Shown: positions 33,849 to 42,921, counted from the first letter of the stretch. The stretch: DNA of 64,000 bases from RPRB01 sp035519675 (GCA_035519675.1 DATIWB010000001.1:62001-126000), one strand, 5' to 3'. A program made the numbers and translations. The notes: generated by a model not told the origin, from the sequence alone.

Positions 33849-34391
33849 TCAGTCCTCGAGCTCGCCGTGCCAGTAGGCCACGTCCCGCAGGAACTTGCGC
33901 CAGGAGAGCGGCATCCCCGGCTCGTAGGTGAACGTCAGGTGGAACGTCTCGGGGAGCTTCTTCGGCTTCACCGGTGTGCTGAGCAGCGCCATCCCGGCCT
34001 GGGCCGGCGTGCGCCCGCCCTTTCGCTGGTTGCAGCCGAAGCAGCAGATCACCACGTTCTCCCAGGTGGTGTGGCCTCCCTGGGCGCGGGGGACGACGTG
34101 ATCATACGTGGCGTCCTGGCGGCTGACCCGCTCGGCGCAGTACTGGCACTTCCCGTGATCGCGGGCGTAGACGTTTTCACGGCTGAACTTGATCGCCCGC
34201 TTCCGGTTGCGCACCGCGCGCAGGAACCGGATGACCGACGGCATCTTCACCGCAAACGTCACCGAGCGAACCAGCCGGTCCTCGTACTCCTCGACCACCT
34301 CCACCTTGCCGAGGAACAAGAGATTGATGGCCCGCTGCCACGAGACACGGGCAACTGGCTCGTACCCCGTGCTGAGAACCAGGGTCTCCAT
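33849..34391 (-). CDS. HNH endonuclease-like protein
   Basis: 180 residues from ATG 34391. Contains an N-terminal region common to this group (METLVLSTGYEPVARVSWQR, AINLLFLGKVEVVEEYED) and the HNH zinc site CQYCAERVSRQDATYDHVVP, GGHTTWENVVICCFGCNQRKG with paired CxxC and the DHV/N/C catalytic pattern. Such proteins are widespread single-copy HNH proteins in Proteobacteria and Myxococcota without mobile-element partners; target unknown. No intron, restriction system or phage gene is next to it. Divergent from the phosphatase (50 bases). Confidence 0.9.
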   Translation of the reverse strand: METLVLSTGYEPVARVSWQRAINLLFLGKVEVVEEYEDRLVRSVTFAVKMPSVIRFLRAVRNRKRAIKFSRENVYARDHGKCQYCAERVSRQDATYDHVVPRAQGGHTTWENVVICCFGCNQRKGGRTPAQAGMALLSTPVKPKKLPETFHLTFTYEPGMPLSWRKFLRDVAYWHGELED

Positions 34392-34441
34392 GGGCGCGGC
34401 ATTGTAACCGCTCGGGCGCGCGACCGCTCTATGGTGCGGGC

Positions 34442-35035
34442 ATGGCCCAGACGAGCCGGGTGGTGGTGCTGGTCCGCCACGGGGAGACCGAGTGGACGAA
34501 GTCCAAGCAGCACACCGGGAGGCAGGACATCCCGCTGACGGTGGAGGGGCGTCGAGAGGCCGAGCTCCTCCGGCACCGCCTGGCCGCCTGGCCCTTCGAG
34601 CGGGTGTTCGTCAGCCCGCTGTCACGGGCCCGTGACACCTGCGCGCTCGCCGGCCTGGGCGAACGGGCCGAGGTTCGGCCGGATCTCATGGAGTGGGACT
34701 ACGGCGCGTATGAGGGCCGGACCCGGGCGGACATCCTCCGCGAGCGACCCGAGTGGAGCCTCTGGCGCGACGGGTGCCCGCAGGGGGAGACTGCGGAGCA
34801 GGTCGCCGTCCGCGCGGACCGGGTGATCTCGGAGCTGCGCGGTGTCGAGGGGGACGTGGTGCTCTTCGCTCATGGACATCTCTTGAGGATGCTGGCGACA
34901 CGGTGGATCCACCAGCCGGCCGCGTTCGGGGAGCGGCTGGCACTGAGCACGGCCTCGGTGAGCGTGCTCGGCCGCGAGCATGCCTCCGAGGCCATCTGGC
35001 TCTGGAACGACGTCAGCCATCTGGCTCCGGGATGA
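34442..35035 (+). CDS. Histidine phosphatase (phosphoglycerate-mutase-like) protein
   Basis: 197 residues from ATG 34442. RHG motif VVLVRHGETEWT (phospho-accepting His13), Arg in VSPLSRARDTC, Glu/Asp region MEWDYGAYEGRT and the second His in LFAHGHLLRML are all present. Family members dephosphorylate sugar phosphates, cobalamin precursors or proteins; the short form here resembles GpmB/CobC-like phosphatases. No cobalamin genes are adjacent, so the substrate is unknown. The next gene's ATG overlaps its TGA (ATGATGA-type junction). Confidence 0.92.
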   Translation: MAQTSRVVVLVRHGETEWTKSKQHTGRQDIPLTVEGRREAELLRHRLAAWPFERVFVSPLSRARDTCALAGLGERAEVRPDLMEWDYGAYEGRTRADILRERPEWSLWRDGCPQGETAEQVAVRADRVISELRGVEGDVVLFAHGHLLRMLATRWIHQPAAFGERLALSTASVSVLGREHASEAIWLWNDVSHLAPG

Positions 35036-35571
35036 TGCTCGCCGCTCTCATCGCCGGGACCCTCCTGGCCTCTGGACCGGACGCCCCCGCGCTGGGGCCG
35101 CGCTCCGGGACGGGGGGGACACCGGACCTCCTCGCCCGCGCCGGCATCCCCGCGTCCGCGCGGGCGCTGTCCCCGCTGCTCGGCCTGGACACCACCGCCG
35201 CACCGCGGGGCACGCCGCGGCCGGGATTTCTCTTGCTGGGCGGGGCGGCGGCGCTGGCCGGGCTCGCTCTGACGCTCCCGACGGTGACCCACCCTGGTTG
35301 CGCACAGGCCGGTCGCTGCGCCGACGGGACCCAGGCGCTGGTGGCGGGGAGCCTGTTCCTGGTGGGGGCGGGCCTGGCCGCGGCGGCCGGAGGCGCGGCA
35401 CCGCAGCCGGGTGGGGGCGTGCGGGTGGCCGGCCTCACCGGCGCCGAGGTCCGCGAACGGCTGGGGCTCGACGTGCCACTCGGTACAGCCGGACCGGGGC
35501 GCGCCGTCCTCCGCTGGTCGCCCTTCCGGCTCCGGCGGGGAGGCGGGGTGCGGGTGGGGGTGGCGTTCTAG
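35032..35571 (+). CDS. Small Ala/Gly/Pro-rich membrane protein, unknown
   Basis: 179 residues, ATG 35032 overlapping the phosphatase stop (the second ATG at 35035 is equally possible). N-terminal hydrophobic stretch MMLAALIAGTLLASG may be a signal peptide; a second and third hydrophobic stretch (FLLLGGAAALAGLALTLP, ALVAGSLFLVGAGLAAAAGG) fit membrane spans. The C-terminus is basic. No family recognised and composition is biased, so part of it could be a spurious reading; the clean overlap with the upstream stop and the membrane pattern favour a real gene. Confidence 0.6.
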   Translation: MMLAALIAGTLLASGPDAPALGPRSGTGGTPDLLARAGIPASARALSPLLGLDTTAAPRGTPRPGFLLLGGAAALAGLALTLPTVTHPGCAQAGRCADGTQALVAGSLFLVGAGLAAAAGGAAPQPGGGVRVAGLTGAEVRERLGLDVPLGTAGPGRAVLRWSPFRLRRGGGVRVGVAF

Positions 35572-35578
35572 ACGGCGG

Positions 35579-35995
35579 TCAGTGGAGCGTGCGCGGCGGC
35601 GGCCGCGGCGCAGCAGCGGGCCCGAGCTGGGCCTCCAGGGCGCTCCGGAGCTCGGTCATCTCCAGCGGCTTCTGCAGCCGGGCCACGATGCGCTTGCTGT
35701 CCAGGGCGATGCGATCGAGGACGCCGTGCCCCGAGACGAGCATCACCCGGACGTCGGTGGTCTCGCCGCGGCGATCGAGCGCGTGCAGGAACTCGACGCC
35801 GTTCATCACCGGCATCATCAGATCGAGCAGCACCACGCAGGGGCTGGGTGCGGCCTCCAGCAGCTCCAGCGCCTCGGCGCCGTTCTCCGCCGACACCACG
35901 TCGTACCCGTCCGAGCGGAGGCGATCCTGGAGCGACTGGCGGAACAGCGCCTGGTCGTCGACCACCATCACCGTCAAGGGAGCAGCACGGGCCAC
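35579..35995 (-). CDS. Stand-alone response regulator receiver
   Basis: 138 residues from GTG 35995. Receiver features: VMVVDDQALFRQSLQDRL, phospho-acceptor Asp in VVLLDLMMPVMNGVEFL, Ser in MLVSGHG, Lys in ARLQKPLEMTEL. A Pro/Arg-rich tail (about 15 residues) follows the fold. There is no DNA-binding domain. It converges with the small membrane protein (7 bases) and precedes nothing else on its strand; its kinase is not in the window. It differs in sequence from the receiver at 31998-32360. Confidence 0.9.
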   Translation of the reverse strand: MARAAPLTVMVVDDQALFRQSLQDRLRSDGYDVVSAENGAEALELLEAAPSPCVVLLDLMMPVMNGVEFLHALDRRGETTDVRVMLVSGHGVLDRIALDSKRIVARLQKPLEMTELRSALEAQLGPAAAPRPPPRTLH

Positions 35996-36004
35996 GGGGC
36001 GTTC

Positions 36005-36307
36005 CTACTCGGACTCCGGGCGCTCTGGCGAGGGGGGTCTCAAGGTGACCAGGGTCACCCCCCACCCGCCCCGGCCTTCGCCGGCCACGGAGTGGTGAAG
36101 CACGTCGGCACGGCGATCGAGGAGGGCCCGCACCCGCCGCCCGAGCTCCCCGGTCCCCTTCCCGTGGACGATTTCCAGCTGCAGCACCCCGGCGGCGCGA
36201 CACTCGCCGAGGTAGGCGTCCAGCAGCGCCGGAACGTCACGGGGGTGGAAGAGGTGCAGGTCCAGCCGGCCGTCGAGCGGCAGGGGGACCGGCGGCTCCT
36301 CATCCAC
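36005..36307 (-). CDS. Smr-domain protein
   Basis: 100 residues from GTG 36307, overlapping the M20 peptidase stop. The Smr (small MutS-related) domain is visible: LPLDGRLDLHLFHPRDVPAL (DLH motif) and LEIVHGKGTGELGRRVRALL (HGKGxG motif), with a short C-terminal strand. Stand-alone Smr proteins are thought to nick branched DNA or act on RNA at stalled ribosomes; which applies here is unknown. A longer reading upstream would lie in another frame of the peptidase and is rejected. Followed after a 9-base gap by the response regulator start. Confidence 0.87.
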   Translation of the reverse strand: MDEEPPVPLPLDGRLDLHLFHPRDVPALLDAYLGECRAAGVLQLEIVHGKGTGELGRRVRALLDRRADVLHHSVAGEGRGGWGVTLVTLRPPSPERPESE

Positions 36308-37475
36308 TGCCGCCTCCGGCCCTGCCGACGAGGAAGCGCGCCAGCGCCTCTGCCTTGGGCACCAGGGTGTCCACCTCGATCTGCTCGTCGACGGTGTGAA
36401 AGCCCTTCCCTCGGGGCCCGAGCCCGTCGATGGAGGCGATGCCCATCGAGGACGAGGTGCTCGCGTCGCTGGCCCCACCGATGAGCCCGGCCTCGACCGC
36501 CCCGAGCCCCGAGGCGCGGGCAGCCCGGGCGTACTCCTCCATCAATGCGACGTTGGCCGGGCTGCGCTCCAGCGGGTCGCGGTTCACGCCGCCGGACAGC
36601 TCGAGGCGTGTTCCGGGGACCGAGGCCGCGGCGCGCTCGGCCGCCTCGCGCAGCCGCTGCACCAGGGCTTCCCCGTCGGAGCGGGTGAGGTAGCGGATGT
36701 CGGCGTGGGCCTCGGCGTGCTCGGGCACGGTGTTCTTGCCGATCCCGCCGGAGATGGCCCCCACGTTCACGGTGACGCCACGGTCGTAGTCGGTGAGCTG
36801 CTGGGCCGCGTCCACCCACCGGGCGATGGCCCAGATGGCGTTCTTGCCCTCGGCGTGCGCGTTGCCGGCGTGCGCCGCCTTGCCTTGCCCGACGACGCTC
36901 ACGTTTCCCGTGCCCTTCCGCCGGGTGATGATCGCGTCCTGGGCCCGCCCCGACTCGAAGACCAGCGCCGCGGCGCTCCCCTGGATGGCCCCGCGGATGA
37001 CGCCCGCACCCTCGGGCGAGCCCACCTCCTCGTCGGAGACGACCACCACCCGCAGCGGGGGGAGTGCCCCGAGGCCGCCGGGGAAGGCCTCGGAGAGGCC
37101 TCGCAGCGCGAACGCCACCACCACCAGCCCACCCTTCATGTCCAGCACCCCCGGGCCGCGGCGCAGCGCCCCGTCCACCCGGTAGCCCTCGAAGGTCCCG
37201 GGCGGGAAGACGGTGTCGAGGTGACCGATGAGAGCGATGGGCTGTCCCCGGGCGTTCCCGGCGGTCCGGAACACCCAGTGGTGCGCGTACCGGGTGCTCG
37301 GGACGACGGACGCCTCCACGCCCGGAAGGTTCATCAGGTCCCCGAGCCGTCGTCCGACCTCGAGCCCGCCCTCGCGGTTGCCGGTGAAGGAGTTGACCTC
37401 CACCAGCTCGCGCAACGCCTTCTCCAGGGCGTCCTGGCGACCACGCCACCATCCGGTCCAGCTGTCAGCGTTCAT
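36300..37475 (-). CDS. M20 family metallopeptidase (glutamate carboxypeptidase-like)
   Basis: 391 residues from ATG 37475. Zinc ligands and catalytic residues: GHLDTVFPPG (H85, D87), RGPGVLDMKGGL (bridging Asp112), SDEEVGSPEG (general base Glu149 and ligand Glu150), and HTVDEQIEVD near the C-terminus. The dimerisation insert is about residues 190-300. Length and motifs resemble CPG2-type glutamate carboxypeptidases, though substrate assignment within M20 is unreliable. No signal peptide, so likely cytoplasmic. Upstream serB is 12 bases away on the same strand; the downstream smr gene overlaps its stop. Confidence 0.92.
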   Translation of the reverse strand: MNADSWTGWWRGRQDALEKALRELVEVNSFTGNREGGLEVGRRLGDLMNLPGVEASVVPSTRYAHHWVFRTAGNARGQPIALIGHLDTVFPPGTFEGYRVDGALRRGPGVLDMKGGLVVVAFALRGLSEAFPGGLGALPPLRVVVVSDEEVGSPEGAGVIRGAIQGSAAALVFESGRAQDAIITRRKGTGNVSVVGQGKAAHAGNAHAEGKNAIWAIARWVDAAQQLTDYDRGVTVNVGAISGGIGKNTVPEHAEAHADIRYLTRSDGEALVQRLREAAERAAASVPGTRLELSGGVNRDPLERSPANVALMEEYARAARASGLGAVEAGLIGGASDASTSSSMGIASIDGLGPRGKGFHTVDEQIEVDTLVPKAEALARFLVGRAGGGSG

Positions 37476-37487
37476 CGACTGCCAGGT

Positions 37488-38681
37488 TTAGCCGAACCGA
37501 GCCGTGGCGTCCTGCAGCTCCTCGGCGCTGATGCCCAGCAGGTAGAGGATGGCGTCCAGCCCGGTGGCGGAGAGCGAGGTGTCGGCGCGCTCGCGGAGGG
37601 TCTTCTTCGCCCGGAAGGCGATGCCCAGGCCGGCCTTCTCCAGCATCGGAACGTCGTTGGCGCCGTCGCCGACGGCGATGGTCTGGTCGAGCAGCACGCC
37701 CTCGGCCTGGGCGATGACCTCCAGCAGCTCGGCCTTGCGCTTGCCGTTGACGATCGGCCCGATGACCCGGCCGGTGAGCTTCCCGCCGGCGACCTCCAGG
37801 GTGTTGGAGTAGGCGTAGTCGATGCCCAGCCGCGCCTTGAGCGCCTCGGCCGCCACCGAGAAGCCGCCGGAGATGACCGCGGTTCGGTAACCCAGCCGCT
37901 TGAGCACCCGGATCAGCGTCTCGGCGCCCTCGGTGAGCGGGAGCTCGGAGGCGATGCGCCGGAGCACCGAGACGTCGAGACCCTCGAGCAGCCCCAGCCG
38001 CTGCCGGAGCGACTCGTCGTAGTCCATCTCGCCCTGCATCGCCCGCTCGGTGATCGCCGCCACCCGGTCCGCCACGCCGTGTGCCCGGGCCAGCTCGTCG
38101 ATCACCTCGATGCGGATGAGGGTGCTGTCCATGTCCATCACCACCAGCCGCTTGCTGCGGCGGAACAGCCCCTCCCGCTGGAGCGCGACGTCGAAGCTCT
38201 CCTGCATCCCCAGCTCGAGCAGCGCCCGTTTCAGGGGCTCGGGGTCCGCCCCTGGCGGCAGGCCGAGGAGGATCTCCACCGAGCCCAGCTCGCCCTTGGA
38301 CAGCTGGTGGATGCGCTCGATGTTCCCCTGGTGGTCGGCGAGCGTGCTGGCCACCGCGTGGAGCTCGCGGGCTCCGAGCGAGCGGCCGATGGCCGTCACC
38401 ACGAAGCGCTGGGTGTCCGGGCGCGTGCCGGGGTCGTCCTGATCCACCGGCGCGAAGTCCAGCTCGACGCCGAGCGACTTGGCGGCGAAGAGCAGATCCT
38501 TGAGCAGCCCATCGTCGTCGTCGAGGGCGAGCAGGAGCGCCAGCGTCAGCTGTCCCTGGACCACCACCTGCTCGATGTCGAGGAGGGAAGCAGTGCTGGT
38601 GGCGATGATGCCGGTGAGCCGGGCGGTGATGCCCGGCTGGTCAGCGCCGGTGACCGTCACCAGGACGTGCGAGCGAGCCAT
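37488..38681 (-). CDS. serB: Phosphoserine phosphatase with N-terminal ACT repeats
   Basis: Final step of serine biosynthesis. 397 residues from ATG 38681. Residues about 1-165 form two ACT-like repeats (VTVTGADQPGITARLTGII; VVTAIGRSLGARELHAVAS), possible serine-sensing domains. The HAD domain: motif I VVMDMDSTLIRIEVIDE (D183, D185), motif II AVISGGFSVAAE, motif III NGKRKAEL Lys, motif IV VGDGANDVPMLEKAGLGIAF. This closely follows SerB of Mycobacterium and proteobacteria with duplicated ACT. It is divergent from the esterase operon across 47 bases. Confidence 0.95.
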   Translation of the reverse strand: MARSHVLVTVTGADQPGITARLTGIIATSTASLLDIEQVVVQGQLTLALLLALDDDDGLLKDLLFAAKSLGVELDFAPVDQDDPGTRPDTQRFVVTAIGRSLGARELHAVASTLADHQGNIERIHQLSKGELGSVEILLGLPPGADPEPLKRALLELGMQESFDVALQREGLFRRSKRLVVMDMDSTLIRIEVIDELARAHGVADRVAAITERAMQGEMDYDESLRQRLGLLEGLDVSVLRRIASELPLTEGAETLIRVLKRLGYRTAVISGGFSVAAEALKARLGIDYAYSNTLEVAGGKLTGRVIGPIVNGKRKAELLEVIAQAEGVLLDQTIAVGDGANDVPMLEKAGLGIAFRAKKTLRERADTSLSATGLDAILYLLGISAEELQDATARFG

Positions 38682-38728
38682 GGCCGATCCTGGGAAGTAC
38701 CATGCTCTGCTAGCGTGGAGAGGATTTG

Positions 38729-39466
38729 ATGAACGACGTGGTCACCAGCATTGCCGGCGAGCTGGAGGTGCACGTGGTGCAGCCGGAGGCCGGAGCCCGG
38801 CCGCCGCTGCTGGTGGTGTTCTGTCACGGGTACGGGGCCTCGGGAGAGGACTTGTTGCCCTTCGTCGGCGAGCTGCTGGAGCGTGAGCGGCGACTGGCCC
38901 CGGTCCGCTTCGCCTTCCCTGCCGGGCCGCTCAGCCTGGGCGCGGCGCCGTGGGGGGAGTCGCGGGCGTGGTGGCCGCTCGACTGGATGAAGCTCTCCAC
39001 CCTCTCCCGCACGCCTGGGGGCCGGGAGCAGCTGCGGAACGAGGTGCCCGAGGGGCTGGTCTCCGCGCGGCGGAAGCTGCAGGGGTGCATCGATGCGCTG
39101 CTCGCCGGGTCGGGGCTCGGACCCGAGCGGGTGGTGCTCGGTGGATTCAGCCAGGGCGGGATGCTGGCCACCGACCTCGCGCTGCACTGGGAGCACCGGC
39201 CCGCGGCGCTGGTCGCCCTGAGCGCGGTGCCGGTCACCGCCGACACCTGGCGGAAGCTCGCCCCGCGCCGTGCCGGTCTCCCGGTCATCCTCTCCCATGG
39301 ACGGCAGGACCCGGTGCTCCCCTACTCCGAGGGCCAGGCGCTGCGCGACCTCCTCACCGAAGCGGGGCTGGGCGTCGAGTTCATCCCCTTCGACGGTCCC
39401 CACACCGTCTACCCGGACGCGCTGGACCGGGCGGCGCGTCTCCTCGGCACCCTGCTCCCGGCCTGA
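38729..39466 (+). CDS. Alpha/beta-hydrolase, phospholipase/carboxylesterase type
   Basis: 245 residues from ATG 38729, with GGAGAGGA upstream; the TTG codon just before is not needed. Motifs: VVFCHGYGASGEDLLPF (oxyanion hole), nucleophile GGFSQGGMLATDLALH, Asp in SHGRQDPVLPY and His in PFDGPHTVYPDAL. This is the YpfH/carboxylesterase 2 group, related to acyl-protein thioesterases. No signal peptide. Four bases separate it from the MoxR gene, so they are co-transcribed. Confidence 0.9.
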   Translation: MNDVVTSIAGELEVHVVQPEAGARPPLLVVFCHGYGASGEDLLPFVGELLERERRLAPVRFAFPAGPLSLGAAPWGESRAWWPLDWMKLSTLSRTPGGREQLRNEVPEGLVSARRKLQGCIDALLAGSGLGPERVVLGGFSQGGMLATDLALHWEHRPAALVALSAVPVTADTWRKLAPRRAGLPVILSHGRQDPVLPYSEGQALRDLLTEAGLGVEFIPFDGPHTVYPDALDRAARLLGTLLPA

Positions 39467-39469
39467 CCC

Positions 39470-40309
39470 ATGCCCACCGCCTTCAAGCGCTTCACCGGCA
39501 CCGACCGCTACCTCACCAACCCCGCGCTGCAGGCCGCGGTGAACTGCGCGCTGGCCCTCGAGCGGCCGCTGCTGGTCAAGGGCGAGCCGGGCACCGGCAA
39601 GACGTTGCTCGCCGACGCCATCGCCAGCGCGCTCGGGCTTCCGCTCCTTACCTGGCACGTGAAGAGCACCACCCGTGCCCAGGACGGCCTCTACGTCTAC
39701 GACACCGTGCAGCGGCTGCACGACAGTCGGTTCGGCGATGGCGACGTGAAGGACGTGGCCCACTACATCCGCTGGGGTCCCCTCGGGCGGGCGTTCCGCT
39801 CCAGGACGCGGGTGGTGCTGCTGATCGACGAGGTGGACAAGGCAGATCTCGAGTTCCCCAACGACCTGCTCCACGAGCTGGACCGGATGCGCTTCCGGGT
39901 GATGGAGACCGACGAGGAGATCGTCGCCGCCGAGCGGCCGGTGGTGGTCATCACCAGCAACAACGAGAAGGAGCTGCCGGACGCCTTCCTCCGCCGCTGC
40001 GTGTTCCACTTCATCGACTTCCCGGACACCGAGCTGATGAAGCGCATCGTCCGGGTCCACCACCCCTCGCTGGAGGACGACCTGGTCGACCAGGCGCTGG
40101 AGGTCTTCTTCCAGCTGCGCGCGCTCACCCGGCTCCGCAAGCGCCCGAGCACCAGCGAGCTGGTGGACTGGCTGGCGGTGCTCCAGGCAGCGGGTGTCGA
40201 GAACGTGAAGCTCGAGGCCCAGCTGCCCTTCGTGGGCGCGCTGCTCAAGAAGGAGCAGGACCTGGAGGCGTTCGCCGAGGCGGCGGGGGCGCGCCGGGCG
40301 CGGGGGTGA
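39470..40309 (+). CDS. MoxR-type AAA+ ATPase
   Basis: 279 residues. Walker A VKGEPGTGKTLLADAIA (about residues 37-53), Walker B VVLLIDEVDKADLEF, sensor block ITSNNEKELPDAFLRRC with arginine finger. The lid is RKRPSTSELVDWL. MoxR ATPases act as chaperones that insert cofactors or assemble complexes together with VWA proteins. The stop overlaps the VWA gene start (GTGA), a usual MoxR-VWA pairing. Close to the CoxD/YehL-like subgroup. Confidence 0.93.
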   Translation: MPTAFKRFTGTDRYLTNPALQAAVNCALALERPLLVKGEPGTGKTLLADAIASALGLPLLTWHVKSTTRAQDGLYVYDTVQRLHDSRFGDGDVKDVAHYIRWGPLGRAFRSRTRVVLLIDEVDKADLEFPNDLLHELDRMRFRVMETDEEIVAAERPVVVITSNNEKELPDAFLRRCVFHFIDFPDTELMKRIVRVHHPSLEDDLVDQALEVFFQLRALTRLRKRPSTSELVDWLAVLQAAGVENVKLEAQLPFVGALLKKEQDLEAFAEAAGARRARG

Positions 40310-41517
40310 GCCACGAGATGTTCGTCGGGTTCCTCTACGAGCTGAGGCGGCGGAAGGTCCCGGTGGGGGCACAGGAGGCGCTGGCGCTCGCCCGGGCGCT
40401 GGAGGCTGGCCTGCACGACAGCTCGCTGGAGGGCTTCTACGACGTGGCGCGGGCGCTGTGCGTCCACACCGAGACGCACCTCGACGCCTTCGACCAGGCG
40501 TTCCTCGCGCACTTCAAGGGCATCGAGGAGAAGGGCCAGGCGCTGGCCGAGGAGCTGCTCCAGTGGCTCCGGGAGGCGGCCAGCAAGCCTCCCCGGGAGC
40601 GCACCCGGGAGGAGTCGGCGGCGCTGGAGGGGCTGGACGTGGCGACGTTGCAGGCGCTGTTCGAGCGGCGGATGCGGGAGCAGCGCGAGCGTCACGACGG
40701 CGGCAACCGGTGGATCGGCACCCGGGGCACCTCGCCCTTCGGACACGCCGGAAAGGGCGGGGCGCCCGAGGGGTTCCGGATCGATGGCGAGGGCGGCGGC
40801 CGGAGCGCGCTGAAGACCGCGGACGCGCGGCTGTACCGCGGCTACCGGGACGACCAGGTGCTGGACACCCGGGCGATGGGGATGGCGCTGCGCAAGCTCC
40901 GGGCCTTCACCCGCGAGGGGGCGCCGGACGAGCTGGACCTCGAGGAGACCATCGACGCCACGGCCAGGAACGCGGGCGAGCTGGAGGTGGTGCTCCGGCC
41001 TCCGCGGCGCCCGGACACCCGGGTGCTGCTCCTCCTCGACGTGGGCGGCTCGATGACCCCCCACGCCCACCTGGTCGATCGCCTCTTCAGCGCGGCGAAG
41101 CAGGCCACCCACTTCAAGGAGCTGCGGACCCATTACTTCCACAACTGCGTCTACGGCCGGGTGTACCGGACCGAGCGCTTCTCGGACCCCATCCCGCTGC
41201 CGAGTCTCCTGGCCGACTGTGGCCCCCACTGGAAGCTGGTGATGGTGGGCGACGCGCTGATGGCGCCCTACGAGCTGATGCTGCGCTCGAGCGGCACGGA
41301 CCTCTTCGACCCCGAGGGGCCGGAGGGAATCGTGTGGCTGATGGAGCTGGCCGAGCACTTCCACCGGCACGTCTGGCTGAACCCCGAGCCGCAGGGCGCG
41401 TGGTGGGCCCAGACGGTCCGCACCATCCGCAAGGTGTTCCCGATGTTCCCGCTGACGCTCGGCGGGCTGGGCGAGGCGGTGACCCACCTGGCCCGACGTG
41501 GAGCGGCACGGGCCTGA
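40306..41517 (+). CDS. CoxE-like VWA-domain protein
   Basis: 403 residues from GTG 40306, overlapping the MoxR stop. N-terminal half is helical (FVGFLYELRRRKVPVGAQEA is a CoxE/YeaD-type start). The middle has RMREQRERHDGGNRWIGTRG, SPFGHAGKGGAPEGFR, and the VWA domain begins near residue 235: LLLLDVGGSMTPH (DxGxS MIDAS, with Gly-Ser), later VMVGDALMAPYELM. In CO-dehydrogenase systems CoxD/CoxE help build the metal site; no such enzyme is encoded here, so the client is unknown. Likely works with the MoxR ATPase as one chaperone unit. Confidence 0.9.
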   Translation: MSHEMFVGFLYELRRRKVPVGAQEALALARALEAGLHDSSLEGFYDVARALCVHTETHLDAFDQAFLAHFKGIEEKGQALAEELLQWLREAASKPPRERTREESAALEGLDVATLQALFERRMREQRERHDGGNRWIGTRGTSPFGHAGKGGAPEGFRIDGEGGGRSALKTADARLYRGYRDDQVLDTRAMGMALRKLRAFTREGAPDELDLEETIDATARNAGELEVVLRPPRRPDTRVLLLLDVGGSMTPHAHLVDRLFSAAKQATHFKELRTHYFHNCVYGRVYRTERFSDPIPLPSLLADCGPHWKLVMVGDALMAPYELMLRSSGTDLFDPEGPEGIVWLMELAEHFHRHVWLNPEPQGAWWAQTVRTIRKVFPMFPLTLGGLGEAVTHLARRGAARA

Positions 41518-41596
41518 GCATGGACAGGCGGGTGTAGGCTCCCCCGGGCCCGTCCCCGCCTCCGCGCGGCTGAACGGCGGGCAAGGAGCGCATCGC

Positions 41597-42859
41597 ATGC
41601 CGCTCGCCAGAATCGTGTCGGCTCCCTCGGTCCTGAACATCTCCGATCTCCGGCGCGCCGCGAGGCGACGGCTTCCGCGGGTGGTGTTCGATTACGTCGA
41701 TGGCGGGGCGGAGGCCGAGACCACGCTCAGGGCCAACCCTTCGATCTACGACGAGGTCCTCTTCCGTCCTCGCGCCGCGGTGGCCGCACCCCGGGCGAGC
41801 CTGGAGACCACGGTGCTGGGGACGCGTCTGGCACTGCCCTTCCTCCTCGCTCCGGTGGGCAGCACCCGGCTGCTGTTCCCCAAGGGCGAATGCGAGGCGG
41901 CGCGGGCGGCCGGGGCGGCGGGCACCGGGTACATCCTCTCCACCCTGGCCGGGACCCGGCTGGAGGAGGTCAAGGCGGCGACCACCGGCCCCTGCTGGTA
42001 CCAGGTCTACCTGGTGGGCGGCCGCGAGGTGGCCAGCGCGGCCATCGAGCGCGCCCGCGCCGCGGGGTACGGCGCGCTGGTGTTGACGGTCGACACCGCC
42101 ATCTCCGGTCTCCGCGAGCGGGACCATCGCAACGGGATCACCGAGCTGCTCGGGGCGAACCCCTTCGCCAAGCTCCGGTACGGCTGGCAGTTCCTCTGCC
42201 GGCCACGCTGGCTGGTCCGCTACCTCTCCGACGGCGGGCTGATGCAGTTCCCCAACGTCGTGCTCCCGGACGGGCCGATGCGCTACGCGGCGGTGGGCAA
42301 GGCGCTCGAGCAGTCGGTGGTCACCTGGCAGGACCTGGCCTGGATCCGCGAGCTGTGGAAGGGTCCCATGGTCATCAAGGGCATCCTCACCGCCGACGAT
42401 GGGAGACGGGCGGTGGACGAGGGAGCCGATGCGGTGGTCGTCTCCAACCACGGAGGGCGGCAGCTGGACGGGGTCTTTCCATCGCTCCGGGCGCTTCCGG
42501 AGATCGTCGCGGCGGTGGGGGGACGCACCGAGGTGCTGATGGATGGAGGCATCCGGCGAGGCGGCGACATCCTCAAGGCGCTCCTCCTCGGCGCCCGGGC
42601 GGTGCTCATCGGGAGGGCCTATGCCTGGGGCCTGGGGGCGGCGGGTGGCGCCGGAGTGAGCCGGGCGATCGAGATCCTCACCGCCGATCTCCACCGGACG
42701 TTGCGCCTGCTGGGGTGTGGCTCACTCTCCGAGCTCGATCCGTCGATGATCGAGCTGCCGGTCGGGTTCGAGCGGGCCCGGCGACCCCTCGCTGCCCTCA
42801 GCACGGGCTCGATTCGCTCCGAGGTGGGCGCAGGGGTCGCTCTGAACGAGGCCGGCTGA
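41597..42859 (+). CDS. FMN-dependent alpha-hydroxy acid oxidase/dehydrogenase
   Basis: 420 residues from ATG 41597 (AAGGAG nine bases upstream; a codon 33 residues earlier in the same frame lacks a site). Family signature: RVVFDYVDGGAEAETTLRAN (Tyr33), FLLAPVGSTRLLFPKGE, CWYQVYLVGG, LTVDTAISGLRERD, MVIKGILTADD (Lys), the active site VVVSNHGGRQLDG (His near 285 and Arg) and VLMDGGIRRGGDILKALLLG. Members oxidise L-lactate, glycolate or mandelate; 420 residues and the extended start fit lactate 2-monooxygenase or lactate dehydrogenase, and I cannot separate them. Soluble; no membrane anchor. Confidence 0.92.
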   Translation: MPLARIVSAPSVLNISDLRRAARRRLPRVVFDYVDGGAEAETTLRANPSIYDEVLFRPRAAVAAPRASLETTVLGTRLALPFLLAPVGSTRLLFPKGECEAARAAGAAGTGYILSTLAGTRLEEVKAATTGPCWYQVYLVGGREVASAAIERARAAGYGALVLTVDTAISGLRERDHRNGITELLGANPFAKLRYGWQFLCRPRWLVRYLSDGGLMQFPNVVLPDGPMRYAAVGKALEQSVVTWQDLAWIRELWKGPMVIKGILTADDGRRAVDEGADAVVVSNHGGRQLDGVFPSLRALPEIVAAVGGRTEVLMDGGIRRGGDILKALLLGARAVLIGRAYAWGLGAAGGAGVSRAIEILTADLHRTLRLLGCGSLSELDPSMIELPVGFERARRPLAALSTGSIRSEVGAGVALNEAG

Positions 42860-42921
42860 ACGCGGAGTTGCGCTCCCCGAGGGGTCGGGCATGCTCGGGG
42901 CGTTCGAGCAGGAGTGACTCG

